Of a stretch of 37,829 bases of DNA, positions 8,039 through 16,655 are shown piece after piece; position 1 is the stretch's first letter, and the number at the start of each line of letters is the position of its first letter. The DNA is taken from IMG/VR virus record IMGVR_UViG_3300044695_001704, positions 1-37,829 of that record. One strand, 5' to 3'. The notes beneath the pieces were generated by a model. That model was given only the letters and a program-made list of their open reading frames with translations, was not told the origin of the DNA and ran no database searches. Both the position numbers and the translations under genes were made by a program. The stretch is from a virus.

Positions 8039-8740
8039 CTACTGGCCTACATAAGTCATAGTTGCTACGTTAGATGCAGTTGATGGTCTAGTTGGTGAAG
8101 TTCCTGCTGCGTATGCTTGTATAGTAACACCAGCGTGTGTTGTAGACCACCAGATTTCAACATATTGACTTGCAGTTAATCTAACAAAGAAGTTCCAGCC
8201 ATTAATGCTATGTCCTTCTATACCACCATGCCTATTGGGTACAGAAATATATCCTGTAGAACCCGCAACATCTGTGCCATTTATACGCAACCAAATACTA
8301 ACGTCCTGTAATGAATTATCTGTATTTTGAAACTGCGTACTAAATTGCAAATTATATAAGCCACTATATGCAACTGTTATCCTTGATCCACTAACCATAC
8401 TGACATTGCTACTATAATCAGTAGTATTAAATGTCATAGCATTAGCTGTGTTGGCTGTAACAGTATGTGATACGGTATCTTCAAAAGCGCCATAAGGAGT
8501 AGATGACATGGAAGAAAGCGATGTCCAGCCATATGAAGTATAAACCCATGCGCCTTCATAAGTAATACTTGGTAAAATAGCATTAGCAAAATAATAAATC
8601 TTGCCGACATGTGGCTTTGTTGGTAATGCTGTCAATATGCTTAAATTACCCAGATCATCAGCCTTGTAGTTGACTGATGTTAGTTGCCTTACTAAATACT
8701 CTTTAAGTTCTGGCGATGTTGTAAAAGGAGGTTGTTCCAT
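8039..8740 (-). CDS. C1q/TNF-like jelly-roll virion protein
   Basis: This is a 233-residue protein. Residues 80-233 have the C1q/TNF pattern: YSGLYNLQFSTQFQN, WLRINGTDV, then SINGWNFFVRLTASQYVEIWW. This beta-sandwich is common in trimeric phage surface proteins. The N-terminal 75 residues probably attach it to the particle or a partner. It overlaps the preceding nozzle-like gene by one base. It is likely a receptor-binding or decoration protein, though the host ligand cannot be inferred. Confidence 0.65.
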   Translation of the reverse strand: MEQPPFTTSPELKEYLVRQLTSVNYKADDLGNLSILTALPTKPHVGKIYYFANAILPSITYEGAWVYTSYGWTSLSSMSSTPYGAFEDTVSHTVTANTANAMTFNTTDYSSNVSMVSGSRITVAYSGLYNLQFSTQFQNTDNSLQDVSIWLRINGTDVAGSTGYISVPNRHGGIEGHSINGWNFFVRLTASQYVEIWWSTTHAGVTIQAYAAGTSPTRPSTASNVATMTYVGQ

Positions 8741-10302
8741 TATCTTACCCCATTAATTACATATTCTATGTCCAAACCACTTAAAGTAAATGGTAATAAA
8801 CCAGTTGACTTAATGCGCCATGACAGTAGCTTTCCAGTAGTTCTAATATCTACTTTACGCATAGTCTTAGGATTGAATAATACTTCAGGTTTCCAACGTA
8901 CTGCACCACCTACAAAATCTTGTGATCCAAGTTGAATACTAACTGATTCATTAGATGTTAAGTGTGGGTATACACTTTGTGTTGTTGTTACCACTTCCTG
9001 CCCTTCTAAGGCAAAACTAAGCCTTTCTAGCAACGTATTTTGAACAGTAGTGTTATCGTCTAGCTCTAGTGAAACTATTGCGCTATTGACGTTATTTGTA
9101 CTTACAATCGTTTTAGAGAATACTGATGTTGGATCATATGTCCAAACCCTTGATGATGTGTCCCAAGTGTCTGATATATTGCTCCATAATAAAGGTGTTG
9201 CAAGATTCACACCAAATGTCAATCCTGTTGTTGATGAAGGTATATTGCGAATTGAAGTAGTACCGTCAACGTAGTTAAATATAAACGCAATGTTAGGTAG
9301 CTTATTTCCTACTTCTGGAATACAAAACCATATCTCTTTGGTAATAGGATTGGTTAAAGCAAATGAATTAGCAAAATAAGTTGTATCAATGTTGTTAGTT
9401 AATCGTGTTTTTAACTGTTTATTTAATATAGACTGTATAGAGTTTCCATCATTAGATAATATATCGCCATCAGATAAAAAGTAATGTGATCCATTGGCTT
9501 CTGCTACACAGTTTTTAGCCAACAATCCATGATTAGTCGTTAATACTTGACGTTGCCAAATAAACTCTCCACCAACATAATTTAATAAGTTAATTCCTCT
9601 TTCTGAATAAAGAATAAAACTATCTCTTAATGTTTTACCATCTACCAGTGCGCCCATGTCGCCACCAACAGATGCTTTCCCAGCTATGGCAGATAAGTCT
9701 GACTCGTCCCAAGTATAAGGTAGACCATTTACATCAGCAGGATTGCTCCAGCGGTAAGTTGATGGAAGTGTTGTTCCTCCTTCTGACAGATTAAGAGCAA
9801 ATAAAAAGTCTTTATGCGATCTTATAACATTTGCGCTGTAACCTTTTGCTTGCCATGTATGAGTTGGATCAAAATTAAGAGGTTTAAGTATCTGTGTTGT
9901 TTGTTGTGGCGACCAATATTCTGGATAATGCTGTCTATTATTAACAATCGGAATACTTCCAAGCATACATCCCTGCCAATACAACTCTCCATCTGTACTA
10001 ATACCAGGATAGCCAGTTGCAGAAGTTATCGCTGTCCATGCTGAACCGTTATATACCCATGCTGCTGACTGCCCTAGTAGCACATAAAAATTACCGCTTG
10101 CCACATTGACTGACATGATTAAACCTGCCTTAAAATTGGCTGGTGGTGTAGCCAATGTTTTAGACATGTTTGATGATTTAATCTTGTTATTTAAAAGCCT
10201 GTAATTTGTCCCGTAAGTAAATACTTCAGGAGGAAGATCACAAGGTTCTAAGTCAAAATTTACATTTTGTGCGCCTAAATTATTAATCTTTAATAATGGC
10301 AT
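8740..10302 (-). CDS. Tail nozzle / packaged-DNA stabilisation-type protein
   Basis: This is a 520-residue protein of repeated beta motifs (SFILYSERGINLLNYVGGEF, then GSHYFLSDGDILSND and KEIWFCIPEVG). The arrangement resembles the beta-propeller tail hub/nozzle family of podoviruses with P22 gp10-like function, closing the tail tube after packaging. Bcep22-like phages carry proteins with similar motifs, by recollection. It lies next to the adaptor-like and fibre genes, as expected for tail assembly. Family assignment is by pattern and context. Confidence 0.6.
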   Translation of the reverse strand: MPLLKINNLGAQNVNFDLEPCDLPPEVFTYGTNYRLLNNKIKSSNMSKTLATPPANFKAGLIMSVNVASGNFYVLLGQSAAWVYNGSAWTAITSATGYPGISTDGELYWQGCMLGSIPIVNNRQHYPEYWSPQQTTQILKPLNFDPTHTWQAKGYSANVIRSHKDFLFALNLSEGGTTLPSTYRWSNPADVNGLPYTWDESDLSAIAGKASVGGDMGALVDGKTLRDSFILYSERGINLLNYVGGEFIWQRQVLTTNHGLLAKNCVAEANGSHYFLSDGDILSNDGNSIQSILNKQLKTRLTNNIDTTYFANSFALTNPITKEIWFCIPEVGNKLPNIAFIFNYVDGTTSIRNIPSSTTGLTFGVNLATPLLWSNISDTWDTSSRVWTYDPTSVFSKTIVSTNNVNSAIVSLELDDNTTVQNTLLERLSFALEGQEVVTTTQSVYPHLTSNESVSIQLGSQDFVGGAVRWKPEVLFNPKTMRKVDIRTTGKLLSWRIKSTGLLPFTLSGLDIEYVINGVR

Positions 10303-10307
10303 TAGGA

Positions 10308-11330
10308 TTACTCGTACATTATGTTAGCTGATCCAGCATCAAACACTTGAGTGCCATTTATATAAAACCGAATTGCAGTTAAAGTTGCAGGTAACCCTAT
10401 TGATGCAGATGTAAAGCATAATCGTGCAGCGTTTGTTTGAGAGCCTACAAATGTCCCTACCCATGTATTTCCCGTCATTAAAGTTAATGTTAAACATCCC
10501 TGATAAGAATCTGCTGCTACCGCAGTGCCACCAGTAAGATTTATCCCTGCTGAAATTAATGAAGCGCTGGGAGTTGATTGAAACATATCAGTAGCCCCCG
10601 AATAACCAGAGGTTGCATAAGTAGTAGCACCATAACCTAATTGTATTAAAGGTGGTGCAGTTCCATTTGTAGAAAGTCCTGTACACATTATTGTAATGCG
10701 CTTAGCCCAGCTTGGAATACCAGTAAATGATACTGTTGCACCTGAAAGACTTTGCGCTGTACTTGATATTAAAGGCGCATAAGTAGCCGTTGCTGAGTTG
10801 CCTGTACAAGTTGTAGAGGTGGTGGCATTAGTCGCATTGGTAGCATTAGTCGCACTGTTAGCTGTTGCTGAGTTTCCTGTAAAACCAGTGCTATTAAACT
10901 GCCCTACAGTAACACCATTACATCTAACATTCATTACGCCATCAGATGCCCATGACATGCCTGTATCTTGTAATGCATCAGAGTTAAACATAAATCCTGC
11001 GTCTGCAAGTAATGTTGTTCCTGATACATAACTATTTCCAGCTACATGTAGTTTCTGAGCAGGACTAGCTGTGCCAATACCAACATTTCCAGAACCATCT
11101 GCATGTACATTAGCAACAAGGTTTCCAATACCACTATTGTGAAGTGAATTTAACTCAGCCTCAGTTGCTGTAATGGCAGTATTAAATCCAGTTCCAATAG
11201 AGCCAGGAAACTGTGCCTGTAGAACTGATTTTATTAATCTTATATGGTTATCACCCTGATTAACTGGGTCAGTTTCGGTTGGGTTTGATGTAATAAAACT
11301 TGATATAGTTGTACCTGCTTCTAAGCCCAT
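10308..11330 (-). CDS. Tail fibre-type protein
   Basis: This is a 340-residue protein from the ATG at 11330; an upstream ATG at 11372 would overlap the adaptor gene by 37 bases and lacks support. The N-terminus (SNPTETDPVNQGDNHIRLIK) is the attachment-type motif seen at the start of many phage fibres. A GNVGIGTASPAQKLHVAG repeat follows, then an N/A/T-rich low-complexity stretch. A beta-rich C-terminal domain occupies about the last 140 residues. Unlike the other fibre it has no peptidase S74 chaperone domain. Probably a host-recognition fibre or spike. Confidence 0.7.
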   Translation of the reverse strand: MGLEAGTTISSFITSNPTETDPVNQGDNHIRLIKSVLQAQFPGSIGTGFNTAITATEAELNSLHNSGIGNLVANVHADGSGNVGIGTASPAQKLHVAGNSYVSGTTLLADAGFMFNSDALQDTGMSWASDGVMNVRCNGVTVGQFNSTGFTGNSATANSATNATNATNATTSTTCTGNSATATYAPLISSTAQSLSGATVSFTGIPSWAKRITIMCTGLSTNGTAPPLIQLGYGATTYATSGYSGATDMFQSTPSASLISAGINLTGGTAVAADSYQGCLTLTLMTGNTWVGTFVGSQTNAARLCFTSASIGLPATLTAIRFYINGTQVFDAGSANIMYE

Positions 11331-11335
11331 AATAT

Positions 11336-11956
11336 TTACCCTGGGAAAGTAGTTAAAGAAGTGCCTGACCAAGTAGACTTGGAATCATTGTTTGTTATTT
11401 CACTTAATGCTTGATTAAATCTAGCGTCCCACATAGTGGCTGAGTTTGCATCTTTTATGAAGCTATTAATCTCAACTAATAATCCAAAAATATAAGCATC
11501 TGGATTGGAGTCAGAAAGCCAGTTGGTTGTTATGCTAGTTGATAATGGTGGCAATGTTTGAAAGTAATCAATCTCTAGTGAATGAGTATTATCATAAAAA
11601 GGTTGTACATGAATATCTCCAGAAATAACGGTATAGCATGGAAATTGTGTTTCACCATTGTTAATAATGTTCGCCATCTGTTCTGGATTGACTTGCAACA
11701 AAGTTACTCTACTTTTTGAGTTATTATTATCAATAACTTTAATAGAGCGCATAACAGAATAGTTGATTGGCAATGAATAATATTCAGTTGTGCTGTTCAT
11801 TGGTGTTGTAGCTCTGCATGACATATCAAGCGTCATAAGAAGCCTATTAATACGAGCCTCAGTAACACGCATAAATAGATCAATGCGAGATGTCACCTCT
11901 GTATCTTGCCTATCAGCATAACCAAGCGTTAAACTTACAATGTCTGCATAATTCAT
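11336..11956 (-). CDS. Head-tail adaptor-like protein
   Basis: This is a 206-residue protein beginning MNYADIVSLTLGYADRQDTE, with a helix RIDLFMRVTEARINRLLMTL, a beta-rich centre and a helical C-terminus (YIFGLLVEINSFIKD). This is the arrangement of the podoviral adaptor family (P22 gp4/gp6-like), which docks under the portal. It lies among tail genes in the same operon. Evidence is motif resemblance and context, so the exact adaptor class is uncertain. Confidence 0.6.
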   Translation of the reverse strand: MNYADIVSLTLGYADRQDTEVTSRIDLFMRVTEARINRLLMTLDMSCRATTPMNSTTEYYSLPINYSVMRSIKVIDNNNSKSRVTLLQVNPEQMANIINNGETQFPCYTVISGDIHVQPFYDNTHSLEIDYFQTLPPLSTSITTNWLSDSNPDAYIFGLLVEINSFIKDANSATMWDARFNQALSEITNNDSKSTWSGTSLTTFPG

Positions 11957-11959
11957 TTT

Positions 11960-12571
11960 TTAATTCCAAGTTGCAGTTGGTGGTGTTTGTTTTGTCCATA
12001 CTGATGAAGTATTATCGTCCTGACAAGTCCATACATCAACAAAATCCTCTCCTATCTCCCAGTTACCAATAAATATCTTTCTTCTTGATGTAAAGCCTAC
12101 ATAATTATATTCACCATTAATGGCATAGACTTTAAAAGCTTTAAGTAAACTTGCATTATTGCCTGTATAGTTATAAACGCCATTTAATGCTGTCAATGTT
12201 TGAGAGAAAACAGAATTCATGCCTGTATAAGCATAAGTTCCATGTAATGCGCTTAAACTTCTATTAACCAATAAATCTGATGTTAATCCTATATAGGTAT
12301 AAGATTTATTTTGTGTTACTAAATCAAGTCCAGCAAAAGGTAATTCTGAAAAAGCAATCGTCCTATTTACTGCGCTGGTTGCTGTTAAGTTTCTATTAAC
12401 AAGTAAACTGCTTGCCGATCCTGTATAGTTATAAACACCATTTAATGCAGTTATGCTTCTATTATTAAGAATATTAGCGTCTAATCCTGCGTATAAATAA
12501 TTTCCATACGATGTTGTATTATGCTCAAAATCAGAAAATGAAGATTGCGCAAAAGCGGTTAGCCCAAACAT
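11960..12571 (-). CDS. Protein with repeated ALNGxYNYTG units
   Basis: This is a 203-residue protein built from about six degenerate repeats of 20-35 residues centred on NGVYNYTG / HGTYAYTG / NGEYNYVG, interspersed with LLVNRxLxA. This pattern suggests short beta-hairpins stacking into a fibre or solenoid. The C-terminus (DFVDVWTCQDDNTSSVW) is different and probably a cap. It overlaps the spanin gene's stop by one base and precedes the adaptor gene. Likely a virion surface or tail component; no family with a known role recognised. Confidence 0.6.
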   Translation of the reverse strand: MFGLTAFAQSSFSDFEHNTTSYGNYLYAGLDANILNNRSITALNGVYNYTGSASSLLVNRNLTATSAVNRTIAFSELPFAGLDLVTQNKSYTYIGLTSDLLVNRSLSALHGTYAYTGMNSVFSQTLTALNGVYNYTGNNASLLKAFKVYAINGEYNYVGFTSRRKIFIGNWEIGEDFVDVWTCQDDNTSSVWTKQTPPTATWN

Positions 12572-13050
12572 TATTTAGTTATCCCACAATTATTATCCAC
12601 CACAAACTTTTGACATATTTTAGCATACTCTGCTACTTGGTCTGCTCTGTAGGCTTCAGACTTGAGAAATTCCGTAAGTTCGTTTGAAAGTTCGTATCTA
12701 TTTTCATCTGATTCAATAACGACTTGGGAACTATTACTTTTTGTTGTGGCGCAACTACTACTTTTCCTACCGCTGTCGTACATCCGCACAGACTTAAAAG
12801 AATCACGTTGACTATTGAGTGCATTGATCGCTGATACATTAGCATCCTCCAAATCTTTGTTAAGTTTTAAAGCTTCATCATGAGCTTTGGTAGCCTTCTC
12901 AGTCAGCGTCGCAAGCTGTAGTTCTGCTTCTCTATTCTGTGCAGTTATACTATCAGACATGTGCTGAATTTCAGCTTTACTTATCTGGTGCGAAACACCA
13001 TAGCCAGAAGCAAAACTTGCAACAAGGATGGCTATGATGATATATGGCAT
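12571..13050 (-). CDS. Rz: Inner-membrane spanin (Rz-like)
   Basis: This is a 159-residue protein with one N-terminal transmembrane segment (YIIIAILVASFASGYGV) and a long charged periplasmic coiled coil (NREAELQLATLTEKATKAHD ... LNKDLEDAN). It carries cysteines near the C-terminus. This is the classical i-spanin layout: with an outer-membrane partner it fuses the two membranes at the end of lysis. The partner is encoded inside this gene in another frame. It follows a holin candidate and lies downstream of the lysozyme, so the lysis genes are in one operon. Confidence 0.8.
   Translation of the reverse strand: MPYIIIAILVASFASGYGVSHQISKAEIQHMSDSITAQNREAELQLATLTEKATKAHDEALKLNKDLEDANVSAINALNSQRDSFKSVRMYDSGRKSSSCATTKSNSSQVVIESDENRYELSNELTEFLKSEAYRADQVAEYAKICQKFVVDNNCGITK
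12633..12839 (-). CDS. Rz1: Outer-membrane spanin lipoprotein nested inside Rz (Rz1-like)
   Basis: This is a 68-residue frame wholly inside the i-spanin gene. The ATG at 12839 is six bases after a perfect GGAGG, which decides the start. Residues 8-20 form a short signal sequence, SIVNVILLSLCGC, with lipobox L17-C18-G19-C20, so C20 would be lipidated. The mature part of about 49 residues includes APQQKVIVPKSLL; it is less proline-rich than lambda Rz1. Known Rz/Rz1 pairs are often overlapping or embedded like this. The lipobox plus ribosome-binding site make it a convincing overlapping gene. Confidence 0.75.
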   Translation of the reverse strand: MYQRSMHSIVNVILLSLCGCTTAVGKVVVAPQQKVIVPKSLLNQMKIDTNFQTNLRNFSSLKPTEQTK

Positions 13051-13211
13051 CAGTCTTTCAACATCACGCCAAGACCGCCAGCAACTCCGCCAGAAAGTAA
13101 CAATAACTGGTCTATAGGCTTACCCAGAAAGATAAAGACTGCACCTATAACGGCTGTAATTACCCAAATAAGCCCTCTTTTAGTTGAAGCTTCTGACCAA
13201 TCTATTTTCAT
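13050..13211 (-). CDS. Small two-helix membrane protein, holin candidate
   Basis: This is a 53-residue protein from ATG 13211, starting MKIDWSEASTKRGLIWVITA. Two hydrophobic segments (LIWVITAVIGAVFIFLG and LLLLSGGVAGGLGVML) are separated by a short loop. It sits immediately upstream of the spanins and overlaps them by one base, typical for a class II holin. A longer start at 13247 would run into the preceding gene and is less likely. Another small membrane protein lies near the lysozyme (16416-16655), so which is the holin is not settled. Confidence 0.7.
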   Translation of the reverse strand: MKIDWSEASTKRGLIWVITAVIGAVFIFLGKPIDQLLLLSGGVAGGLGVMLKD

Positions 13212-13212
13212 A

Positions 13213-13368
13213 TTACTCAGCAACCTCTTCTTTAGGTAATGCATCAACTTGAGGCACAGCTTGTACTTTTATCTTTTCTACAAGTTCTGCAACCTGCACA
13301 TAAGGAGCTTGTCCCAATGCTTGTAGGATTAAGTTTATTTCTTGTACTGATAATTCTAGGTTAATCAT
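13213..13368 (-). CDS. Conserved 51-residue phage protein (LxVQEINLILQALGQxP)
   Basis: This is a 51-residue protein beginning MINLELSVQEINLILQALGQ. From memory, near-identical helical openings (LTVEEVNLILxALGxxPxxxV..LI..I..Q) occur in many short proteins of podoviral virion operons, of unknown function. The ATG overlaps the previous gene's stop by one base. The C-terminus is acidic (PKEEVAE). It lies between the fibre partner and the holin candidate. Confidence 0.8.
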   Translation of the reverse strand: MINLELSVQEINLILQALGQAPYVQVAELVEKIKVQAVPQVDALPKEEVAE

Positions 13369-13697
13369 TAGGCTACCCAAGGTAAAGGTGGTGTTACGAT
13401 TGTTGGATTTATTTGAGCTTCAATTTGGCTTGCTACGTTTGCTTCATATGAAGCAACTTGTTCTGCGCCTAATGATGCTTTAGCCCAAGCAACTACTTTA
13501 TCTAAAGTTAAGTCAGCATAAGGCACATAATTAGATTTAGCAGGATCAACTTCAAAAGATGCTGTACCATATACTGAACCTGTGTAAGTGCCGTCTGTAG
13601 CTGTTAAAGTCCAGTGTGCTACAACAACATAATCAAGCATACCATTTACGTCAGGTTTGCAGTTCAGTGCTACAATATTCCAAGTGTTTGTAATCAT
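13368..13697 (-). CDS. Conserved virion-operon protein (TWTLTATDGTYTGSVYG)
   Basis: This is a 109-residue protein. The first half is beta-rich (TWNIVALNCKPDVNGMLDYV, then HWTLTATDGTYTGSVYGTAS). The second is a helix KVVAWAKASLGAEQVASYEA with a hydrophobic proline tail, TPPLPWVA. This resembles, from memory, a family of 100-130 residue proteins commonly downstream of phage tail fibres. It may be a fibre-associated or assembly factor; the role is unproven. It starts one base after the S74 fibre ends, consistent with co-translation. Confidence 0.7.
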   Translation of the reverse strand: MITNTWNIVALNCKPDVNGMLDYVVVAHWTLTATDGTYTGSVYGTASFEVDPAKSNYVPYADLTLDKVVAWAKASLGAEQVASYEANVASQIEAQINPTIVTPPLPWVA

Positions 13698-13698
13698 T

Positions 13699-15549
13699 TT
13701 ATAATCCTGCTTTAGTTAGTCTTGCTGTTAATGCTTCAATGAGGGTTTGTTGTTCTTGGATTGCGGCAGTCAAGGTTGCCACAAGGAACGATGTGTCAAT
13801 ACCTTGATATTGAGGATTACCTTCCGCATCTACAGCATCTTTTCCACCTGTTACAGCATGAGGACATACTTCTGCTAATTCGTGAGCAATAAAACCTTGA
13901 CCATCAGAGCCGTCAGCTTTCCATTTCCAATTTACTGGTTTAAGTTGTGCAACAGTATTCAAAGCACCAACCATTGGCTCTACATTGTCTTTTAAACGAT
14001 AATCTGATGATGTGTTATATGCAACATTACTTCCGCTAGAACTAATAGTACCAATTTCAGCACCAGCATTATTAAATGACATCATGTAGCCATTTGTTCC
14101 AGTATTTCTTAAAGCAATAACAGGATAAGAACCTGTTGATGTTATAAATGAAGCAATACCAGCAGTAAGTTGCGCTCTAAATGTTTCGCCACCACGAATT
14201 AATTGTGATGTGCAATTAAACATAGGTACGCCATTAGAATCAATGCGCATGCGTTCTACATCTTGCGTTGAAAATCGAATAAGACTACCCAGAATTGATA
14301 ATGGATAGTTTGCTGTGATCGGATAATTGTATGAATCAATACGGTTTTCCGAGCCAAGATTTCTTAAGAGCAATCCAGCAGAACCTGTGTAACTTACGAA
14401 ACTATCTCCAGCGACAGTAAGTTTAGCAACAGGACTACTTGTATTGATCCCCACGTTGCCTGAGGAGTCGATGCGCATACGTTCTGTGTTGTTGGTACTA
14501 ACTGTAATAGCTTTATTCTCGCGATTATTAATAGCCAATACCCCAGTACCATCAAGCCCTATATAAGTTCCGTTTGTAGGGTAAGTTGGAGAATTAAATG
14601 TTACTCCAGCAAATTCTGTTCCAGCTATATTGAGTTTTCCACTAGGACTACTTGTCCCAATCCCCACGTTGCCGCCATAAGGTTGGATCAATAAATCCCC
14701 AGAAGCTGCGCCATTTGCGCTAACTTGCAACTGTGGGAAATCACTAGTTCCTGAAGCAATGGCAAGTGAATACCCTGAAGTGGATTTTGGAACTACAACC
14801 AAAGACGCATCTGAATATGCTGTAGCAAGTGTTGTGGCATTTGTTGCAAGCCCTGTTATTTGCAATTTTGCGTTAGTTCCAGCAGCAGGAACTACGTTGA
14901 TACCTACCTTACCAGACGCATCTTTATAGACTTGACCTGAGCCGATGTTCAGTATGTCAGTAGAGCCTGTAAGAGTTCCTGCATAAGTTGGCGATGTCAA
15001 TGTTGGATTTGTTGCAAATACGGCTTTACCAGTCCCTGTTTCATCGCTTATTGCAAGTGCTAGTTGAGCAGAAGTAAAAGACCCTAAAGATGTTGCATTG
15101 CCTGAAGAAGTTACAGCACCTGTAAGATTGGCGTTAGTAGTAACATTACCAGAAGTTAAGCCAGAAGCAGTACCTGTAATATTAGTGCCAACAAATGCAG
15201 CAGGAGTTCCAAGTCCTATAGCGTTTCCACTAGCGTCTAGCCAAACACCTTTTTCAGCAGGGTAAGTTACAAATACATCTTTAACACCAGCTGTAAATAC
15301 AACTAATGCTCCACCATTTGATGATGCCAATACCGTTGTTCTAGCAAGTGTATTTCCAGAGGTTGAATAAGTGCCAATACCAACTTCCCAGTTAGAGCCA
15401 AACTGATCTGAAATACAATAATAAGTAGTATTGCCATTGCCAACAACAGAAAAAGGTTGAAATCCAATGCTAGAGCCTAATAAAGTAGCTGTTCCTGTGC
15501 CTACAACAATAGTTGTTTCTTTAACACGATCTTTTAATGCAAGAGCCAT
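13699..15549 (-). CDS. Tail fibre/spike with C-terminal peptidase S74 chaperone
   Basis: This is a 616-residue protein. The N-terminus (MALALKDRVKETTIVVGTGT) carries a particle-attachment motif. Several GNVGI(G/N)TSSP..KL repeats fill the shaft, and the last 103 residues are an intramolecular chaperone: SSDYRLKDNVEPM (serine and lysine of the self-cleaving dyad at about 515 and 519), NWKWK, GFIAHELAEVCP and a C-terminal coiled coil. Such domains trimerise the fibre and then cut themselves off. It is likely the main receptor-binding protein and is followed by small fibre-associated genes. Confidence 0.85.
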   Translation of the reverse strand: MALALKDRVKETTIVVGTGTATLLGSSIGFQPFSVVGNGNTTYYCISDQFGSNWEVGIGTYSTSGNTLARTTVLASSNGGALVVFTAGVKDVFVTYPAEKGVWLDASGNAIGLGTPAAFVGTNITGTASGLTSGNVTTNANLTGAVTSSGNATSLGSFTSAQLALAISDETGTGKAVFATNPTLTSPTYAGTLTGSTDILNIGSGQVYKDASGKVGINVVPAAGTNAKLQITGLATNATTLATAYSDASLVVVPKSTSGYSLAIASGTSDFPQLQVSANGAASGDLLIQPYGGNVGIGTSSPSGKLNIAGTEFAGVTFNSPTYPTNGTYIGLDGTGVLAINNRENKAITVSTNNTERMRIDSSGNVGINTSSPVAKLTVAGDSFVSYTGSAGLLLRNLGSENRIDSYNYPITANYPLSILGSLIRFSTQDVERMRIDSNGVPMFNCTSQLIRGGETFRAQLTAGIASFITSTGSYPVIALRNTGTNGYMMSFNNAGAEIGTISSSGSNVAYNTSSDYRLKDNVEPMVGALNTVAQLKPVNWKWKADGSDGQGFIAHELAEVCPHAVTGGKDAVDAEGNPQYQGIDTSFLVATLTAAIQEQQTLIEALTARLTKAGL

Positions 15550-15558
15550 TATAATTCC

Positions 15559-15975
15559 TTAAGTTATTTGAAACACGCCATTGACCGAATCAAGTACGAT
15601 CTGCACTGTTTCAGAAGCTGAAATAAGTTGGCTTGAGCCATAATCCCAAAAACCTATTGGAATATTCAGTGTTGAGTTATAAAGAATCGCATAGCGATAA
15701 GTAAATCCTGCGCCTGTTGCTGTCCAAATAGCTGGACTTGCAAGCACAAGTTTAAATATTCCACCAGACTGAGATGATGATGTTGTAGCACAAGTATTAC
15801 CACCTGCTGTATATCCACCAGATGTAGGTAAGTCTGTTGTGCCAGCTACAAATGTTGTATCAGAAATGTTGATAGTATTTGCTAATGCTACCTTCCAAAC
15901 ATCTGTTCCTGCATTTGTTCCTTCTACCAGTGACTCAACTCCAGCAGTGTATTTTGTGTAAACCGATATAGCCAT
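15559..15975 (-). CDS. Beta-rich virion-operon protein, fibre-associated
   Basis: This is a 138-residue protein with alternating polar strands and no membrane segment. YAILYNSTLNIPIGFWDYGS and the C-terminal QIVLDSVNGVFQIT resemble, from memory, a group of 120-150 residue tail-associated proteins in podoviruses and siphoviruses. It lies between lysozyme and the S74 fibre in the same operon. A structural or fibre-connecting role is likely; no catalytic residues are evident. Confidence 0.65.
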   Translation of the reverse strand: MAISVYTKYTAGVESLVEGTNAGTDVWKVALANTINISDTTFVAGTTDLPTSGGYTAGGNTCATTSSSQSGGIFKLVLASPAIWTATGAGFTYRYAILYNSTLNIPIGFWDYGSSQLISASETVQIVLDSVNGVFQIT

Positions 15976-15984
15976 TATAATTCC

Positions 15985-16416
15985 TTACATCAATAATAAG
16001 TCAGCTTCTAATTGCCTTCTTTTAACTAAACCATTAAGAATAGTTCCATTACTCTTATTCCATTTCTTGATCTCTGTTGATGCAGAAACCCAGTTACCTT
16101 TATCAACCCTTAGTTTTAATGTTGATTTATTGTAATTCGTTATGCCTAAATTATAAACAAAATCCGCTATTGCAGCTTGTTTCTCCATGTTAGCAGTTGA
16201 TAGTATTGGTGAAGACTTAATCGCTTCATTAAAAGCCTGTAATGCGGTTTTAATTATATCTTCATCAGCTTGTTGCTGTGTCCATGTCATTCCTTCTTTG
16301 ATTCCTTTTGTCTGACCATATCCTATAGTCCATATTCCTGCTGGGCATTTATAAGATTTTAATTTGCAACCTTCTGAATCTTTTATTAATTTTATTAATA
16401 TTTCTAATGCACTCAT
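15985..16416 (-). CDS. Endolysin, GH24 (T4-type) lysozyme
   Basis: This is a 143-residue muramidase. SEGCKLKSYKCPAGIWTIGY carries the GH24 triad at E15, C24 and T30 (spacing 9 and 6). Cysteine replaces the usual aspartate at the second position, as also seen in some family members. IADFVYNLGITNYNKSTL and GLVKRRQLEADLLL are the conserved C-terminal segments. It cleaves peptidoglycan glycan strands at lysis. There is no signal peptide or N-terminal anchor, so release depends on a holin. It overlaps the coiled-coil membrane gene by one base. Confidence 0.9.
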   Translation of the reverse strand: MSALEILIKLIKDSEGCKLKSYKCPAGIWTIGYGQTKGIKEGMTWTQQQADEDIIKTALQAFNEAIKSSPILSTANMEKQAAIADFVYNLGITNYNKSTLKLRVDKGNWVSASTEIKKWNKSNGTILNGLVKRRQLEADLLLM

Positions 16417-16655
16417 TAATTCTTGCTCGTTAAATATACAATAAAAGCAAAAATAGCTGAAACACTAAACACTACACCTCCAAAAAATCCCTTATTATTA
16501 TGAGTGGTTTTTTGAAGTTCATCTAATATTAAAAATATTCTATCAGATCGTCTACGTGATTCCTCACGGTCATGATGTATGTCATTAAGCAATGCTTCTA
16601 TTTGCTGTTCTACTTTAGCTACTCTGCAATTAATGTCAGGCATATAAGCACTCAT
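16416..16655 (-). CDS. Coiled-coil protein with C-terminal transmembrane helix
   Basis: This is a 79-residue protein. Residues 10-50 form a charged coiled coil (CRVAKVEQQIEALLNDIHHD) and residues 55-76 one transmembrane helix (GFFGGVVFSVSAIFAFIVYL). Phage proteins with this plan next to lysozyme (haemolysin XhlA-like topology) often act in lysis as holin accessory or antiholin, which is my inference. It overlaps both neighbours by a few bases. Confidence 0.7.
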   Translation of the reverse strand: MSAYMPDINCRVAKVEQQIEALLNDIHHDREESRRRSDRIFLILDELQKTTHNNKGFFGGVVFSVSAIFAFIVYLTSKN

